Shown in pieces: positions 1 through 9,838 of a stretch of DNA of 64,000 bases. Position numbers and translations under genes: made by a program. Position 1 is the first letter of the stretch. Every line of letters begins with the position of its first letter. The stretch lies in assembly GCA_028289445.1 (NCBI GenBank), contig JANQPO010000010.1, positions 19,513-83,512 on the forward strand, written 5' to 3'. The notes under the pieces are model-generated. The model was given only the letters and a program-made list of their open reading frames with translations, ran no database searches and had not been told where the DNA came from. The stretch is from Tepidamorphaceae bacterium. GTDB lineage: Bacteria > Pseudomonadota > Alphaproteobacteria > Rhizobiales > JAKSCL01.

Positions 1-400
1 GCAGGAACCCATAGCCCTTGGTGCGGTTGAACCATTTGACCACGGCGACAACCAGACCGGACACCGGCTCGACGACAACGTGCGTGCTGGGCTCAACGGT
101 TGAGGGATGGACAGCGGTTGAGTCGTCCATGGACAAGATGCGAAACGCCTGCAGCCCTTTGGCGCGCTGAACGACCTCGCACACGACCCGGGCGCCTTCG
201 AACGCCGTCTGAAACCCATCGCGCCGCAAACACGTTACGTGCAACAGGATGTCTTCAGAGCCTTCGTCGGGGACGATGAAACCATAACCCTTTGACGCGT
301 CGTACCATTTGATGGTGCCGGCCACCTCGACGACATCGACGGGGGTTTCCTCCCGGGTTGCTTCCTGCCGTTCAGGATCAACCGAAAAATCGTCCCCCAT
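1..400 (-). CDS. Cold-shock protein with two CSD domains (partial)
   Basis: Nucleic-acid-binding cold-shock family protein; the 3' end lies beyond the window edge. The start is the ATG at 400-398. The first CSD begins about residue 27 and shows IKWYDASKGYGFI (RNP1-like KGYGFI) followed by ILLHVT (RNP2-like). After a linker rich in Ser, Thr and Val a second CSD begins with VVKWFNRTKGYGFL and is cut by the window edge. Two-CSD proteins of about 170-200 residues are typical of alphaproteobacteria and act on single-stranded RNA or DNA in the cytoplasm. The N-terminal 20 residues are acidic and not part of a domain. The family call is firm; the cellular role is not deducible. Confidence 0.92.
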   Translation of the reverse strand, partial: MGDDFSVDPERQEATREETPVDVVEVAGTIKWYDASKGYGFIVPDEGSEDILLHVTCLRRDGFQTAFEGARVVCEVVQRAKGLQAFRILSMDDSTAVHPSTVEPSTHVVVEPVSGLVVAVVKWFNRTKGYGFL

Positions 401-709
401 ACCCCGACCCTATTACGTTTTCAGGCGAACGCCGCATGATTCTTCCCGTTAACCATACCATTGACGGCCCGGGGGCAAAGCCCAAAAACCTGAACTAACC
501 GGCCGAATATCGGATTTACGTTGGCGTGTTGCTCTCTTGCAATTGCCTTTCCTGGTTGAGCGCGTGTTTCAGATGAGCCAGCGCGCCCTGCGAGCATTTT
601 AAAATGCCGCTCAACTTCCGCTTTTCTGCGATATGTCCTATGAAAATGTAGAATCCGGCACCAAAACGGCGCTCGGTCTCCTTTCTCCCCAACAGCTGGA
701 GTTTTCCAC
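401..709. other. Divergent intergenic region with a 14-bp perfect palindrome
   Basis: This 309-bp gap lies between the divergent cold-shock and glyoxalase genes. No credible coding sequence is seen. It holds a perfect palindrome GCATTTTAAAATGC at 594-607, about 100 bp upstream of gloA, which could be an operator. No convincing -35/-10 pair was identified for either gene. Confidence 0.5.
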
Positions 710-1150
710 ATGAAGTATCTTCATACGATGGTCCGTGTCAGCGATATGGATGAATCGCTCGACTTCTACTGCAACAAATTGGGCATGGAAGAAGTCCGGC
801 GGGTGGAAAACGAAGCCGGACGGTTCACGCTTGTCTTTCTCGCCGCGCCGAAAGACAAGGAGAGCGGCATCGCCGAACGGGCGCCGCTGTTGGAGCTTAC
901 CTACAATTGGGATCCTGAGAATTACGGCGAGGGTCGCAACTTCGGCCACCTCGCCTTCAGCGTCGACAACATCTATGACACCTGCCAAGCGCTCATGGAC
1001 GCCGGCATCACCATCAATCGACCGCCGCGCGACGGCCATATGGCGTTCATCCGCTCGCCCGACAACATCTCGATCGAGCTTCTACAGGCCGGCGACTCGC
1101 TGACAGCGGCGGAGCCATGGGCGTCTATGGAAAACACGGGAAAATGGTGA
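710..1150 (+). CDS. gloA: Lactoylglutathione lyase (glyoxalase I)
   Basis: Converts the hemithioacetal of methylglyoxal and glutathione to S-lactoylglutathione in the cytoplasm. The 146-residue length fits the metal-dependent single-domain enzyme. The four expected metal ligands are visible: His5 in [10 protein letters not shown], Glu62 in LLELTYN, His80 in NFGHLAF and Glu123 in SIELLQ. The short first metal-binding half with [14 protein letters not shown] matches the bacterial Ni-type enzyme. It is transcribed alone, away from the cold-shock gene. A glutathione reductase gene occurs further on in the window. Confidence 0.95.
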   Translation: MKYLHTMVRVSDMDESLDFYCNKLGMEEVRRVENEAGRFTLVFLAAPKDKESGIAERAPLLELTYNWDPENYGEGRNFGHLAFSVDNIYDTCQALMDAGITINRPPRDGHMAFIRSPDNISIELLQAGDSLTAAEPWASMENTGKW

Positions 1151-1198
1151 GCCCGTCGCTGAAGCGCGATGAAGTAAATCAAGGCACGGGATCGAGGC

Positions 1199-1274
1199 TG
1201 GTACGCCCTACGGGACTCGAACCCGTGTTTTCGCCGTGAGAGGGCGATGTCCTAGACCGCTAGACGAAGGGCGC
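1199..1274 (-). tRNA. tRNA-Glu (anticodon CTC)
   Basis: The minus strand folds as a 73-nt tRNA body with an encoded CCA (1201-1199). The acceptor stem is GCGCCCT/AGGGCGT with a G-U first pair. The anticodon stem TCGCC/GGCGA encloses the loop CTCTCAC, giving anticodon CTC at 1240-1238. The T arm carries GGTTCGAACCC. It has its own promoter: TTGCCG (1312-1307), 17-bp spacer, TATATC (1289-1284). Confidence 0.95.
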
Positions 1275-1319
1275 GTGTGTCGGGATATATGAGATATCCG
1301 CAGTGCCGGCAAGCATAGG

Positions 1320-1395
1320 TGGTACGCCCTACGGGACTCGAACCCGTGTTTCCGCCGTGAAAGGGCGGCGTCCTAGACCACTAGACGAAGGGCGC
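1320..1395 (-). tRNA. tRNA-Glu (anticodon TTC)
   Basis: A second glutamate tRNA, nearly identical to the one at 1199-1274 apart from the anticodon arm. Stem GCCGCC and loop CTTTCAC give anticodon TTC (1361-1359). CCA is encoded at 1322-1320. A separate promoter is visible upstream: TTGCGG (1435-1430), 17-bp spacer, TATATC (1412-1407). The pair reads both GAA and GAG and probably arose by tandem duplication. Confidence 0.96.
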
Positions 1396-1461
1396 AACGC
1401 GACGCGGATATAAAAGGCTTTCCGGATTCCCGCAAGCGCAAAGGACATGATCCGCGGTGGC

Positions 1462-3264
1462 TTAGTGTTTCGCCGCATCCGGTCGGGCGGCATCTTTAAT
1501 GTGAACCTGGATGCGTGCGCCCCCGCCCCACCGGTCGATCCGGGCAAACCCGGCCACATGGAGTGGGCCGCCACCGCCCATCAGCGCCTTCCCGAGAGCA
1601 GTGTCGGCTGCGCGAAACGCGATGGCCTTGACCCGTCCGCCTCCACCGTCCGCTAGCGTGCAGCGAACATGTCCGTGACCAACGACGCCAGCATTCGAGA
1701 CGCGGTGCGCCGGCAGGGCGAAACAGGGATCGGGATTACCGGCGCCGAACGGTCCGGCCTTCTCGATCATGTGAACGAGTTCGGGCGCCAGTCCGGACGC
1801 CGTAAGGGCTCCGTCGATGGCCATGTTCTGACGTATTGTTGGATCGACTTGGCCTACCAAGGCGGCTTCAAGATATTGGCGAAGCGCTCCGCCCCCCCCA
1901 GTCGCGACCGTGAACCCGGCGGCCATCGCGTGTCCGCCCCCTTTAAGAAGAAGACCCTCCTCAACGGCACCGCGCACCACAGCGCCAATGTCGACGCCGG
2001 CGATGGAACGTGCCGATCCCGTACCGATCCCCTTGGCGTCGAGTGAAACGGCGAAAGCCGGCCGATGAAACCGGTCTTTCAGGCGCGACGCAATCAATCC
2101 CACCACACCGGGGTGCCAGTCTTCATGAGCGCTGAGCAAGAACGGTGCTGACCGCGACTCGCCAAGCGCGGCATCGGCCTCGGCCGTCGCCGCCTCCAGC
2201 ATGACGGCTTCCAAAGCCTGGCGTTCGGCGTTCAAGCGCTCCAACTCACCGGCAATCCGCTCGGCCTCCATCTCGTCGTCTAGCGCCAAAAGTCTGGCGC
2301 CGAGATCGGCTTGGCCGATGCGCCCACCGGCATTGATCCGCGGCCCAAGCATGAATCCGAGATGATAGGTTCCAGGCGGTCCTGAAACACGGGCGGTATC
2401 GGTCAAAGCCCTGAGACCGGCGATCCGGCGCTCGGCCATCAGTTCCAAGCCGCGCCGCACGAAGGCACGATTCAGTGAGCGAAGCGGCACGACGTCGCAA
2501 ACCGTGCCGAGAGCGACCAGCGGCAACCACGCGAGCAGTTGCGCCATGGGGACATGTGCCCGCCCGCCTTCGCGCAGTACGCGGTTCGTCGCGACGATCG
2601 CCATGAAGACGACACCGACGGCGGCCAAATGACCCAGGCCGCTCAAATCATCCTGACGGTTCGGATTGACAACGGCGACGGCCTTCGGAAGCTCGGCGCC
2701 GGTCTGATGATGGTCGAGAACGATGACGTCTAAGTCGATTTCGGCGGCATGGGCCAGCGGTTCGAAACTGCTGACGCCGCAATCGACCGTGACAAGCAGC
2801 GAGGCGCCGCGTGCGCGGATGGCGTCGAGTGCTGCAACATTGGGTCCATATCCCTCAAAAATCCGATCGGGGACATAGATCTCCGCATCGCTTCCAACTG
2901 CGCGCAAAAATCTGAACAAGAGCGCTGCCGAACTGGCGCCATCGACGTCATAGTCGGCGAAGATCGCGATTTTCTCGCCATCGATGACAGCCCGGGCCAA
3001 CCGATCCGCGGCCACGTCCATATCGACCAGGGTCGACGGGTCCGGCATCAGCGATTTCAGCTTCGGATCGAGGAAGTCCGATGGATCGTCTTCGTCGCCA
3101 ATCCGGCCGGCGAGAATGCGGGCGACGATTTCGGTGATATCGTGGGTCTGCGCAAGTGCCAGCGCACGTCTTTGTCCGGCGGCATCCAGGCGATCCGTCC
3201 AAATCCGATCGAGAACGGAGGCGGCAACGCCCAAAAATGGCTTGGCGCGATCAGTCGTCTTCAT
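1462..3264 (-). CDS. recJ: Single-stranded-DNA-specific exonuclease RecJ
   Basis: 5'-3' exonuclease on single-stranded DNA used in recombination and mismatch repair. The 600-residue product shows the DHH-family motifs in order: DYDVDG near residue 104, a DCG motif (VTVDCGVS), LDHH in VIVLDHHQ, then the C-terminal DHHA1 signature GGGHAMAAGF. The ATG at 3264 is preferred over one 30 bp upstream because it overlaps the end of glpX by only 14 bp and the extra ten residues have no family counterpart. It is probably co-transcribed and translationally coupled with glpX. The two tRNA-Glu genes lie just downstream on the same strand. Confidence 0.95.
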   Translation of the reverse strand: MKTTDRAKPFLGVAASVLDRIWTDRLDAAGQRRALALAQTHDITEIVARILAGRIGDEDDPSDFLDPKLKSLMPDPSTLVDMDVAADRLARAVIDGEKIAIFADYDVDGASSAALLFRFLRAVGSDAEIYVPDRIFEGYGPNVAALDAIRARGASLLVTVDCGVSSFEPLAHAAEIDLDVIVLDHHQTGAELPKAVAVVNPNRQDDLSGLGHLAAVGVVFMAIVATNRVLREGGRAHVPMAQLLAWLPLVALGTVCDVVPLRSLNRAFVRRGLELMAERRIAGLRALTDTARVSGPPGTYHLGFMLGPRINAGGRIGQADLGARLLALDDEMEAERIAGELERLNAERQALEAVMLEAATAEADAALGESRSAPFLLSAHEDWHPGVVGLIASRLKDRFHRPAFAVSLDAKGIGTGSARSIAGVDIGAVVRGAVEEGLLLKGGGHAMAAGFTVATGGGGALRQYLEAALVGQVDPTIRQNMAIDGALTASGLAPELVHMIEKAGPFGAGNPDPCFALPAHRVSNAGVVGHGHVRCTLADGGGGRVKAIAFRAADTALGKALMGGGGPLHVAGFARIDRWGGGARIQVHIKDAARPDAAKH

Positions 3265-4258
3265 CCGCGTCCAGCGCGCCGAACTTTTCGGCATCGGCGT
3301 GGTGTGCGCTCTTCAGGCGGCGAATGGTCTGGCTGGCAGAGCGCATGACCAGGGTTTCGGTGTGGATCGTCGACCGCCGAAAGCGCACGCCCGAAAGAAG
3401 GGACCCGTCGGTGACCCCGGTCGCGGCAAAGATGACATCGCCTGCCGCCATTTCTTCTATGGAATAGGCCCGGTTGAGATCGGTTATGCCGATCGTCTTG
3501 GCGCGGCCGCGTTCTTCGTCGTTGCGAAACAGCAGCCTGCCCTGCATTTGGCCGCCCATGCAGCGCAACGCCGCTGCGGCAAGCACACCTTCCCGCGCGC
3601 CGCCAATGCCGACATAAAGGTCGATTCCAGTTTCGTCGGGATCGGTCGTGTGAATGACGCCGGCAACATCGCCGTCGCCGATGAGGCGGATCGAAGCGCC
3701 GGTCTTGCGGATGGATTCGATCAGCGCCGTGTGACGCGGCCGATCCATGACGCAGGTCGCAATCTCGCGAGGCCTGACGCCCTTTTCCCGCGCCAGGTCG
3801 GCAATCACATCTTCAACGGGCCGATCGAGATCGACGATGCCGTCCGGATAACCGGGACCGACGGCGATCTTGTCCATATAGACATCCGGCGTTTTGAGCA
3901 GACTGCCCTTCTCCGCGACAGCGATCACCGCCAGCGAGTTCGGCAGGTCCTTGGCGCAGATCGTCGTGCCTTCCAGCGGATCGAGAGCGATGTCGACGTT
4001 CGGCCCTTTACCGGTTCCGACTCGCTCACCGATGTAAAGCATCGGTACGTCATCGCGCTCGCCCTCGCCGACAACCAGCGTCCCGCTGATCTGCAATGTA
4101 TTGAGTTCCTGACGCATCGCGTCGGCGGCGGCTTGATCGGCTCTGACCTCATCGCCGCGACCACGAAAGCGGGCCGCCGCCACGGCCGCGCGCTCGGTCG
4201 CCCGCACGATTTCAATCGTCAAAACGCGATCAAGACTGTCTTCGACGCGCGCCGGCAT
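3251..4258 (-). CDS. glpX: Class II fructose-1,6-bisphosphatase
   Basis: Hydrolyses fructose-1,6-bisphosphate to fructose-6-phosphate in gluconeogenesis. The metal and phosphate binding motifs of the GlpX family are present: GEGERDD near residue 65 and LDPLEGT near residue 95. Length (335 residues) is normal. The start at 4258 gives the usual family N-terminus MPARVEDSLDRV; a start five codons upstream is possible. The gene sits between hom and recJ on one strand, an order common in Hyphomicrobiales, and its 3' end overlaps recJ. Confidence 0.94.
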   Translation of the reverse strand: MPARVEDSLDRVLTIEIVRATERAAVAAARFRGRGDEVRADQAAADAMRQELNTLQISGTLVVGEGERDDVPMLYIGERVGTGKGPNVDIALDPLEGTTICAKDLPNSLAVIAVAEKGSLLKTPDVYMDKIAVGPGYPDGIVDLDRPVEDVIADLAREKGVRPREIATCVMDRPRHTALIESIRKTGASIRLIGDGDVAGVIHTTDPDETGIDLYVGIGGAREGVLAAAALRCMGGQMQGRLLFRNDEERGRAKTIGITDLNRAYSIEEMAAGDVIFAATGVTDGSLLSGVRFRRSTIHTETLVMRSASQTIRRLKSAHHADAEKFGALDADEDD

Positions 4259-4295
4259 CTTCTCTCCAATCAATGCGGCTCGCGGCGAGCCGGTG

Positions 4296-5600
4296 TCACA
4301 GCGACTCGATGCGGATCACCTGTGCGGGCCCGGTGACATAGCCGTCGGATTCGATCTTTTCGACCGCCGCGCGAACCGCAGCCTCCATAACCTTGTGCGT
4401 GATCAAGATCACCGGCACCGGTGTTTCGGGGTCGGCCGTCTTCGGATCGCGTTTTTGCACAATGCTTTGCAGCGAAATGTGTTGCTCGGCCATGCGCTCG
4501 GCGATGTGCGCGAAGGCGCCGGGGCGATCTTCGACATTGAGCCGGATGTAGTAGCCGCCCTCGTGCGCCCGCATCTGGGCGCGGACATAAGGCTCGAGTG
4601 CTTTGGCGGGACGGGCCAGCGTTGGAAGCATCGCTCCGCGCGCGATATCGCAGATATCGGAGACCACCGACGATGCCGTCGCGTCGCCGCCGGCGCCCGG
4701 CCCGATCAACATGGCCTGGCCGAGGGCATCGGATTCGATCGCCACCGCGTTGGTGACGCCGGACACCCGCGCGATCGGCGAATTTTTCGGCACCATGGTC
4801 GGATGGACCCGTTGCTCGATCCCGGATTCGGTCCGCTGTGCGACGCCTAAGAGCTTGATTCTAAATCCTAAATCACCGGCGGCATGAATATCTTCCAGTG
4901 TGATCTGCTCGATCCCCTCCAGATAGATATCGTCGGCGGTAATCTCCGTGCCAAAGGCGAGGCTCGTCATGATGGCCAGTTTGTGGGCCGTGTCGTGGCC
5001 GCCAATGTCAAAGGTCGGATCGGCCTCCGCGTAACCCAAATCCTGCGCATCCTTGAGGATCACATCGAAGGGCTTTTCCTCATCCTCCATCCTTGTGAGG
5101 ATGTAGTTGCAGGTGCCGTTCAAGATGCCGATGACATGCGAAATCCGGTTGCCGGCCAGGCTCTCGCGCAGCGCCTTGATGATCGGGATGCCGCCGGCAA
5201 CGGCAGCTTCGAAGAACAGCCCAACGCCGGCATCCTCTGCCAGTCCGGCAAGACGATTGCCATGCTCGGCGATCATTGCCTTGTTGGCCGTCACCACCGG
5301 CCGGCCGGCCGCGATTGCCGCCGTCGTCGCGTCTAGCGCCGGACCATCGGCACCGCCGATGAGTTCCACTACGGCGTCGACATCAGGAGACTGCGCCAGC
5401 GCGACAGGATCCTGCAGGAAGGCCATGCCGTTAAGCGAAAAGCCGCGATCCTTGTTGCGGTCGCGCGCGCTTACCGTCGTGACGACGATCTCGCGGCCGC
5501 ATCGTTCCGCGATCTGTCCGCGGTTCGCATTCAGCATTTTCACGACGGCCGCACCGACCGTCCCCAGGCCGGCGATACCGAGCCTTAGAGGTTCCGCCAT
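4296..5600 (-). CDS. hom: Homoserine dehydrogenase
   Basis: Reduces aspartate semialdehyde to homoserine for threonine and methionine synthesis. The N-terminus carries a Rossmann motif GIAGLGTVGAAVVK. The catalytic domain contains GILNGTCNYILT and GYAEADPTFDIGGHD, both typical. A C-terminal ACT domain of about 80 residues begins near YYIRLNVEDRPGAFAH, so allosteric control by threonine is likely (family knowledge). The 434-residue length is standard. It follows the aminotransferase gene by 38 bp on the same strand, so the two are probably co-transcribed. Confidence 0.96.
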   Translation of the reverse strand: MAEPLRLGIAGLGTVGAAVVKMLNANRGQIAERCGREIVVTTVSARDRNKDRGFSLNGMAFLQDPVALAQSPDVDAVVELIGGADGPALDATTAAIAAGRPVVTANKAMIAEHGNRLAGLAEDAGVGLFFEAAVAGGIPIIKALRESLAGNRISHVIGILNGTCNYILTRMEDEEKPFDVILKDAQDLGYAEADPTFDIGGHDTAHKLAIMTSLAFGTEITADDIYLEGIEQITLEDIHAAGDLGFRIKLLGVAQRTESGIEQRVHPTMVPKNSPIARVSGVTNAVAIESDALGQAMLIGPGAGGDATASSVVSDICDIARGAMLPTLARPAKALEPYVRAQMRAHEGGYYIRLNVEDRPGAFAHIAERMAEQHISLQSIVQKRDPKTADPETPVPVILITHKVMEAAVRAAVEKIESDGYVTGPAQVIRIESL

Positions 5601-5638
5601 GGCTTTCGAAGTCCCCGCCTCGGACAGTTTACGGCGTC

Positions 5639-6856
5639 CTAGCCGGACGCGTTCAAAGGGACGACGTTGTGCATCGTTTTGTCAGCCGTTGCAAGAAACC
5701 GACGAAGGTTTCGCGCCGCTTGGCGGATGCGTTGTTCATTCTCGACAAGCGCGATGCGCACGAAGCCTTCGCCGTGTTCGCCAAAGCCGACACCCGGCGC
5801 GACGGCGAGATCGGCTTTCTCGATCAAGATCTTGGCGAACTCGACCGAACCCAGATCGTGGAATCGGCCGGGCAAGGGCGCCCAGGCAAACATCGTTGCC
5901 GGTGGTGCCGGAATATCCCAGCCGGCCTTGCCGAAGCTCTCCACCAAGACGTCGCGCCGTTTCTTGTAGACATCGCGGATGGCGTCGATCTCGGATTCCG
6001 GCCCGTTCAGCGCTGCCGCGGCCGCCACCTGTATAGGCGTAAAAGCGCCGTAGTCGAGATAGGACTTAACCCGCGCCAGCGCAGCGATGAGACGCTCGTT
6101 GCCGACCGCAAAACCCATGCGCCAGCCGGGCATGGAGAAGGTCTTGGAGAGCGAGGTGAACTCGACGGCGACCTCCATGGCACCCGGGATTTCAAGAATC
6201 GAGGGTGGCGGCGCGCCGTCGAAATAGAGTTCGGCATAGGCCAGGTCCGACAAGACGAATAGGTCGTGTTTACGGCAGTAGTCGACGACGTCTCGATAGA
6301 AATCGAGACCGGCGATGTAGGCCGTTGGGTTGGAAGGATAATTGAGGATGACCGCAATCGGCTTGGGGATCGAATGGCGCACCGCGCGGTCGAGGGCCGT
6401 CATGAAATGATCGTCCGGGAAGGACGGTAATTGGCGAATGACCCCGCCCGACATGATGAAGCCGAACTGATGGATCGGGTAGGTCGGGTTGGGTACGAGC
6501 ACGACATCGCCGGGCGCCGTGATCGCCTGGGCCATGTTGGCAAAGCCCTCCTTCGACCCGAGCGTTGCGACGACCTGGGTGTCGGGATCGAGTTTGACCC
6601 CGAAACGGCGCTCATAATAGCCGGCCTGCGCGCGCCGCAATCCGGGAATGCCGCGCGACGCGGAATAGCGGTTGGTGCGCGGTTTCTTGACCGTTTCAAT
6701 CAGCTTATCGACGATGAAGTCGGGGGTCGGCAGGTCGGGATTGCCCATGCCCAGATCGATGATGTCTTCTCCGGCAGCCCGCGCCTTTGCCTTGATCGTG
6801 TTGACTTGTTCAAACACATAGGGCGGCAATCGGCGGGTCGGATGAAAGTCTTCCAT
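5639..6856 (-). CDS. PLP aminotransferase, AlaC / LL-DAP aminotransferase type
   Basis: Fold-type I aminotransferase of 405 residues. The PLP lysine is in SLSKTFSMPGWRMG, and the substrate/PLP motifs LGMGNPDLPTPDF and NYPSNPTA are clear. This subgroup includes alanine-synthesising AlaC and enzymes annotated as LL-diaminopimelate aminotransferase; sequence alone does not separate them. Its place directly upstream of hom argues for amino-acid biosynthesis from pyruvate or oxaloacetate. The ATG at 6856 gives the usual start MEDFHPTRRLPPYVF. Confidence 0.88.
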   Translation of the reverse strand: MEDFHPTRRLPPYVFEQVNTIKAKARAAGEDIIDLGMGNPDLPTPDFIVDKLIETVKKPRTNRYSASRGIPGLRRAQAGYYERRFGVKLDPDTQVVATLGSKEGFANMAQAITAPGDVVLVPNPTYPIHQFGFIMSGGVIRQLPSFPDDHFMTALDRAVRHSIPKPIAVILNYPSNPTAYIAGLDFYRDVVDYCRKHDLFVLSDLAYAELYFDGAPPPSILEIPGAMEVAVEFTSLSKTFSMPGWRMGFAVGNERLIAALARVKSYLDYGAFTPIQVAAAAALNGPESEIDAIRDVYKKRRDVLVESFGKAGWDIPAPPATMFAWAPLPGRFHDLGSVEFAKILIEKADLAVAPGVGFGEHGEGFVRIALVENEQRIRQAARNLRRFLATADKTMHNVVPLNASG

Positions 6857-6918
6857 GGTGTGTCGGTCTTTCCTGTTCGCGCGGGCGTGCTGCGGCGTCT
6901 GTCGGAGCGGCTTTGAGG

Positions 6919-7218
6919 CTATTGCGCCTCGATTTCGGCCGCCGCCTGTTCGGCATGGGTGTCGCGGACTTGCACCATATCTGCAATCACGGACTCCCGG
7001 TCTGTCGGTGCCATGGGCGTATCCTCTCGTGTCACGGTTGTGAAGACGTTCGGATAAGTTCTCGGCACATCAATCGTCTGCTCTGGAACGTCGTAGCGGC
7101 CGACGGTCTCGTAGACCTCGGACGATGCCGCGCAGCCGGCAAGCAAGATAGCCAGGCCCATGGCCGAGCCGACCCATCTGACGCTGCCACCGGCCCTCAA
7201 TGTGCGTCTACAAGCCAT
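6919..7218 (-). CDS. Small putative lipoprotein, function unknown
   Basis: About 99 residues from the ATG at 7218. The N-terminus is basic (RRTLRAGG), followed by a short hydrophobic run ending in a lipobox, AILLAGC, so the mature protein should be a lipid-anchored peptide of about 70 residues. The mature part holds [18 protein letters not shown] and an acidic helix at the end; I do not recognise a family. It lies 62 bp upstream of the aminotransferase gene on the same strand and diverges from phaC. A longer start at 7269 is possible but would put extra residues before the signal peptide. Confidence 0.65.
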   Translation of the reverse strand: MACRRTLRAGGSVRWVGSAMGLAILLAGCAASSEVYETVGRYDVPEQTIDVPRTYPNVFTTVTREDTPMAPTDRESVIADMVQVRDTHAEQAAAEIEAQ

Positions 7219-7322
7219 TGAAACTCCAAAACACGAAATCGATCCTGCGGTGGTCACTGTCAGCGGCATATTATACTATTGTGTTCAAATCCGGAAAAAA
7301 CCGGACGCCGGGATGGAACCGC

Positions 7323-9152
7323 ATGGGCAAACAGAAAACAGACATCAAACTCGACGAAAAGCCGTCGCTGGACACCATTTCCTCGCAGGTCGACCCGGAA
7401 GTGTTGACCCGAAACATTGTGAGAATGCTGGAGGAAGGCGGCAAGGCGCTGGCTGCCTACGCCGAGCCACGCGACAACGGCGCCGCGTCCGGCGAACTGC
7501 CGGACGGTGTCGCCGACGTCACCAAAACACTCGGCCGGGTCGCGGAGACCTGGCTGCGCGATCCCGAGAAGGCCGTCGCCGCCCAAAGCGAACTCTGGCG
7601 CAACTACACCGAAGTCTGGAACAGCTCCGTCCGTCGCTTTATGGGCGAAACACCCGAGGCGGCAGCCGAGCCAGAACCCGGCGACAAGCGCTTCCAGGAC
7701 CCGGACTGGTCCGACAATCCGTTCTTCGACTTTTGCAAGCAGACCTATCTGGTGACATCGCGCTGGGCACAGCACCTTGTCGACGACGCCGACGACCTCG
7801 ACGAACACACGCGCCACAAGGCGGACTTTTATATGCACCAGCTCACCAACGCGCTGGCGCCGTCGAACTTTTTCCTCACCAATCCGGCGATCCTGCGCGA
7901 GACGCTCTCAAGCAATGGCGAGAACCTGGTGCGCGGCATGAAGATGCTGGCCGAGGACATCGCGCGTGGCGAAGGCAAGCTGAAGATTCGCCAGTCCGAT
8001 CCAGACGCGTTCGAGGTCGGCAAAAATCTGGCGACAACGCCGGGCAAGGTGATCTTCCAGAACGACCTTATCCAGCTCATCCAATATGCGCCGACGACGG
8101 AAGACGTCGGCAAGCGGCCGCTCCTGATCGTGCCGCCCTGGATCAATAAATTCTATGTCCTCGATCTCACTCCCGGAAAGTCCTTCATTGAATGGTGTAT
8201 CGGCGAGGGCCTGACCGTCTTCACGATCTCCTGGGTCAACCCCGATGAGACCCTCGCTGCCAAGTCGTTCGAGGACTACATGAAGGACGGTGTGCTGACG
8301 GCGATCGAAAAGACGCTCGAAGCGACCGGCGAGAAAGACGTCAACATCATCGGCTATTGCGTCGGCGGAACGCTGTTGGCCTGCACGCTTGCTTACATGG
8401 CCGCAAAGCGCGACCGGCGCGTGAAGACCGCGACCTTCCTGACCACGCAGGTCGACTTCACCTACGCCGGCGACTTAAAGGTTTTCGTCGACGAGGAGCA
8501 GGTCGCTGCCGTCGAGGAAAAGATGAAGAAGCGCGGCTTCCTGGAAGGCAAAAACATGGCCGATGCCTTCAATCTTTTGCGATCGAACGATCTGATTTGG
8601 CCTTACATCGTCAATAACTACATGCTGGGTAAGGCGCCCTTCCCGTTCGACCTGCTCTACTGGAACTCCGATTCCACGCGCATGCCGGCCGCCAACCACT
8701 CGTTCTATTTGCGCAATTGCTACCTGGAGAACCGCCTATCGAATGGCGAACTGGAAATCGGCGGCGTCAAGCTGGACCTGAAAAAGGTGAAGGTGCCGAT
8801 CTTCAACCTGGCGACCCGCGAAGATCACATCGCGCCGGCGAAGTCCGTCTTCATCGGATCGGGCAGCTTCGGCGGTCCGGTAAAATTCGTTCTGGCGGGG
8901 TCCGGCCATATCGCCGGTGTCATCAATCCACCGGCGAAGAACAAATATCAGTTCTGGACCGGCGACGACCCGACCGGCGATTATGAGGATTGGCTGGACG
9001 CGGCGGAGGAGACCGAGGGCTCCTGGTGGCCGTCCTGGCGGGACTGGATCGAGAGCTTCGACGGAAAGACGGTCAAGGCTCGCAAGCCAGGTGGCGGCAA
9101 GCTTAAGCCCATCGAAAACGCACCGGGCAGCTACGTCAAAGTGGCGTCCTGA
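7323..9152 (+). CDS. phaC: Class I poly(3-hydroxyalkanoate) synthase
   Basis: Polymerises hydroxyacyl-CoA into storage polyester on granules. The 609-residue product has the PHA-synthase lipase-like box GYCVGG with catalytic Cys346, and the other triad residues Asp501 (ATREDHIAP) and His529 (GSGHIAGV). Length and motifs fit class I synthases. The ATG at 7323 was chosen because the 41 extra codons upstream encode no family sequence. It is divergent from a small lipoprotein gene. No phasin, phaA/B or regulator is adjacent, so this is an isolated pha gene. Confidence 0.95.
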   Translation: MGKQKTDIKLDEKPSLDTISSQVDPEVLTRNIVRMLEEGGKALAAYAEPRDNGAASGELPDGVADVTKTLGRVAETWLRDPEKAVAAQSELWRNYTEVWNSSVRRFMGETPEAAAEPEPGDKRFQDPDWSDNPFFDFCKQTYLVTSRWAQHLVDDADDLDEHTRHKADFYMHQLTNALAPSNFFLTNPAILRETLSSNGENLVRGMKMLAEDIARGEGKLKIRQSDPDAFEVGKNLATTPGKVIFQNDLIQLIQYAPTTEDVGKRPLLIVPPWINKFYVLDLTPGKSFIEWCIGEGLTVFTISWVNPDETLAAKSFEDYMKDGVLTAIEKTLEATGEKDVNIIGYCVGGTLLACTLAYMAAKRDRRVKTATFLTTQVDFTYAGDLKVFVDEEQVAAVEEKMKKRGFLEGKNMADAFNLLRSNDLIWPYIVNNYMLGKAPFPFDLLYWNSDSTRMPAANHSFYLRNCYLENRLSNGELEIGGVKLDLKKVKVPIFNLATREDHIAPAKSVFIGSGSFGGPVKFVLAGSGHIAGVINPPAKNKYQFWTGDDPTGDYEDWLDAAEETEGSWWPSWRDWIESFDGKTVKARKPGGGKLKPIENAPGSYVKVAS

Positions 9153-9174
9153 AGGGTCTCAAGCCCAGCGCGCG

Positions 9175-9696
9175 TCAAGCCGTCTCGGTTGCCGAGGCCT
9201 GCTCGGCCTGACCGATCTCCTTCAGGCGGTTTTGCAGTGCCAGACGGTCGAGCGACGTGATGGGCAGGTTGACGAAGATCGAAATCCGGTTGCTAAGCAT
9301 GCGGTAGGAGTCTGCGAACGCCAGCCGCTTTTCCGCTTCATTACCCTCGGCTGCTGCGGGGTCCGGCAAGCCCCAATGAGCGGTCATCGGCTGGCCGGGC
9401 CAGGCCGGACAAGTTTCCGCAGCGGCGGAATCGCAAACCGTGAAGACGAAGTCCATTTGCGGCGCGTCGGGCGTGGCGAACTCGTCCCAGCTTTTCGAGC
9501 GGGCGAAATCGGTCTTGTAGTTGAGCTTTTGGAGCAGTTCCAACGCGTAAGGGTTGGGCTCACCCTTGGGCTGAGATCCCGCCGAGAACCCTTTGAATTT
9601 CCCGATACCTTCGCGGTTCAGAATCGCTTCTGCCAAGATCGAGCGTGCGGAGTTTCCTGTGCACAGGAATAGAACGTTGAATGGCTTATCGGACAT
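9175..9696 (-). CDS. arsC: Arsenate reductase / LMW tyrosine phosphatase-type protein
   Basis: 173 residues of the low-molecular-weight phosphatase fold. The P-loop LFLCTGNSARS carries the nucleophilic Cys and Arg, and VFTVCD and ETCPAWPG hold the further cysteines expected of redox-coupled arsenate reductases. This points to a thioredoxin- or glutaredoxin-linked ArsC rather than a plain phosphatase. The start at 9696 (MSDKPFNVLFLC) is better than the ATG 30 bp upstream. No arsR or arsenite efflux gene is next to it; it is convergent with phaC. The family is firm; arsenate as natural substrate is inferred. Confidence 0.82.
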   Translation of the reverse strand: MSDKPFNVLFLCTGNSARSILAEAILNREGIGKFKGFSAGSQPKGEPNPYALELLQKLNYKTDFARSKSWDEFATPDAPQMDFVFTVCDSAAAETCPAWPGQPMTAHWGLPDPAAAEGNEAEKRLAFADSYRMLSNRISIFVNLPITSLDRLALQNRLKEIGQAEQASATETA

Positions 9697-9838
9697 TGCT
9701 GCGCCTTTCGGGACCCGTTGGCTCACGCTCTAAACACGGCGGCCACACTTGGAGTGGCGGCTAGCACGCACAGTTGAAACATTTGTGACAGCCGCGCGAC
9801 CTGTGGGCGAACGAATTCCGCTGGGCGGAGCAATAGGC

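Noticed and set aside
2984..4336. 450-codon open frame opposite recJ and glpX
   Set aside because: Composition and lack of motifs mark it as a shadow of the two clear genes on the other strand.
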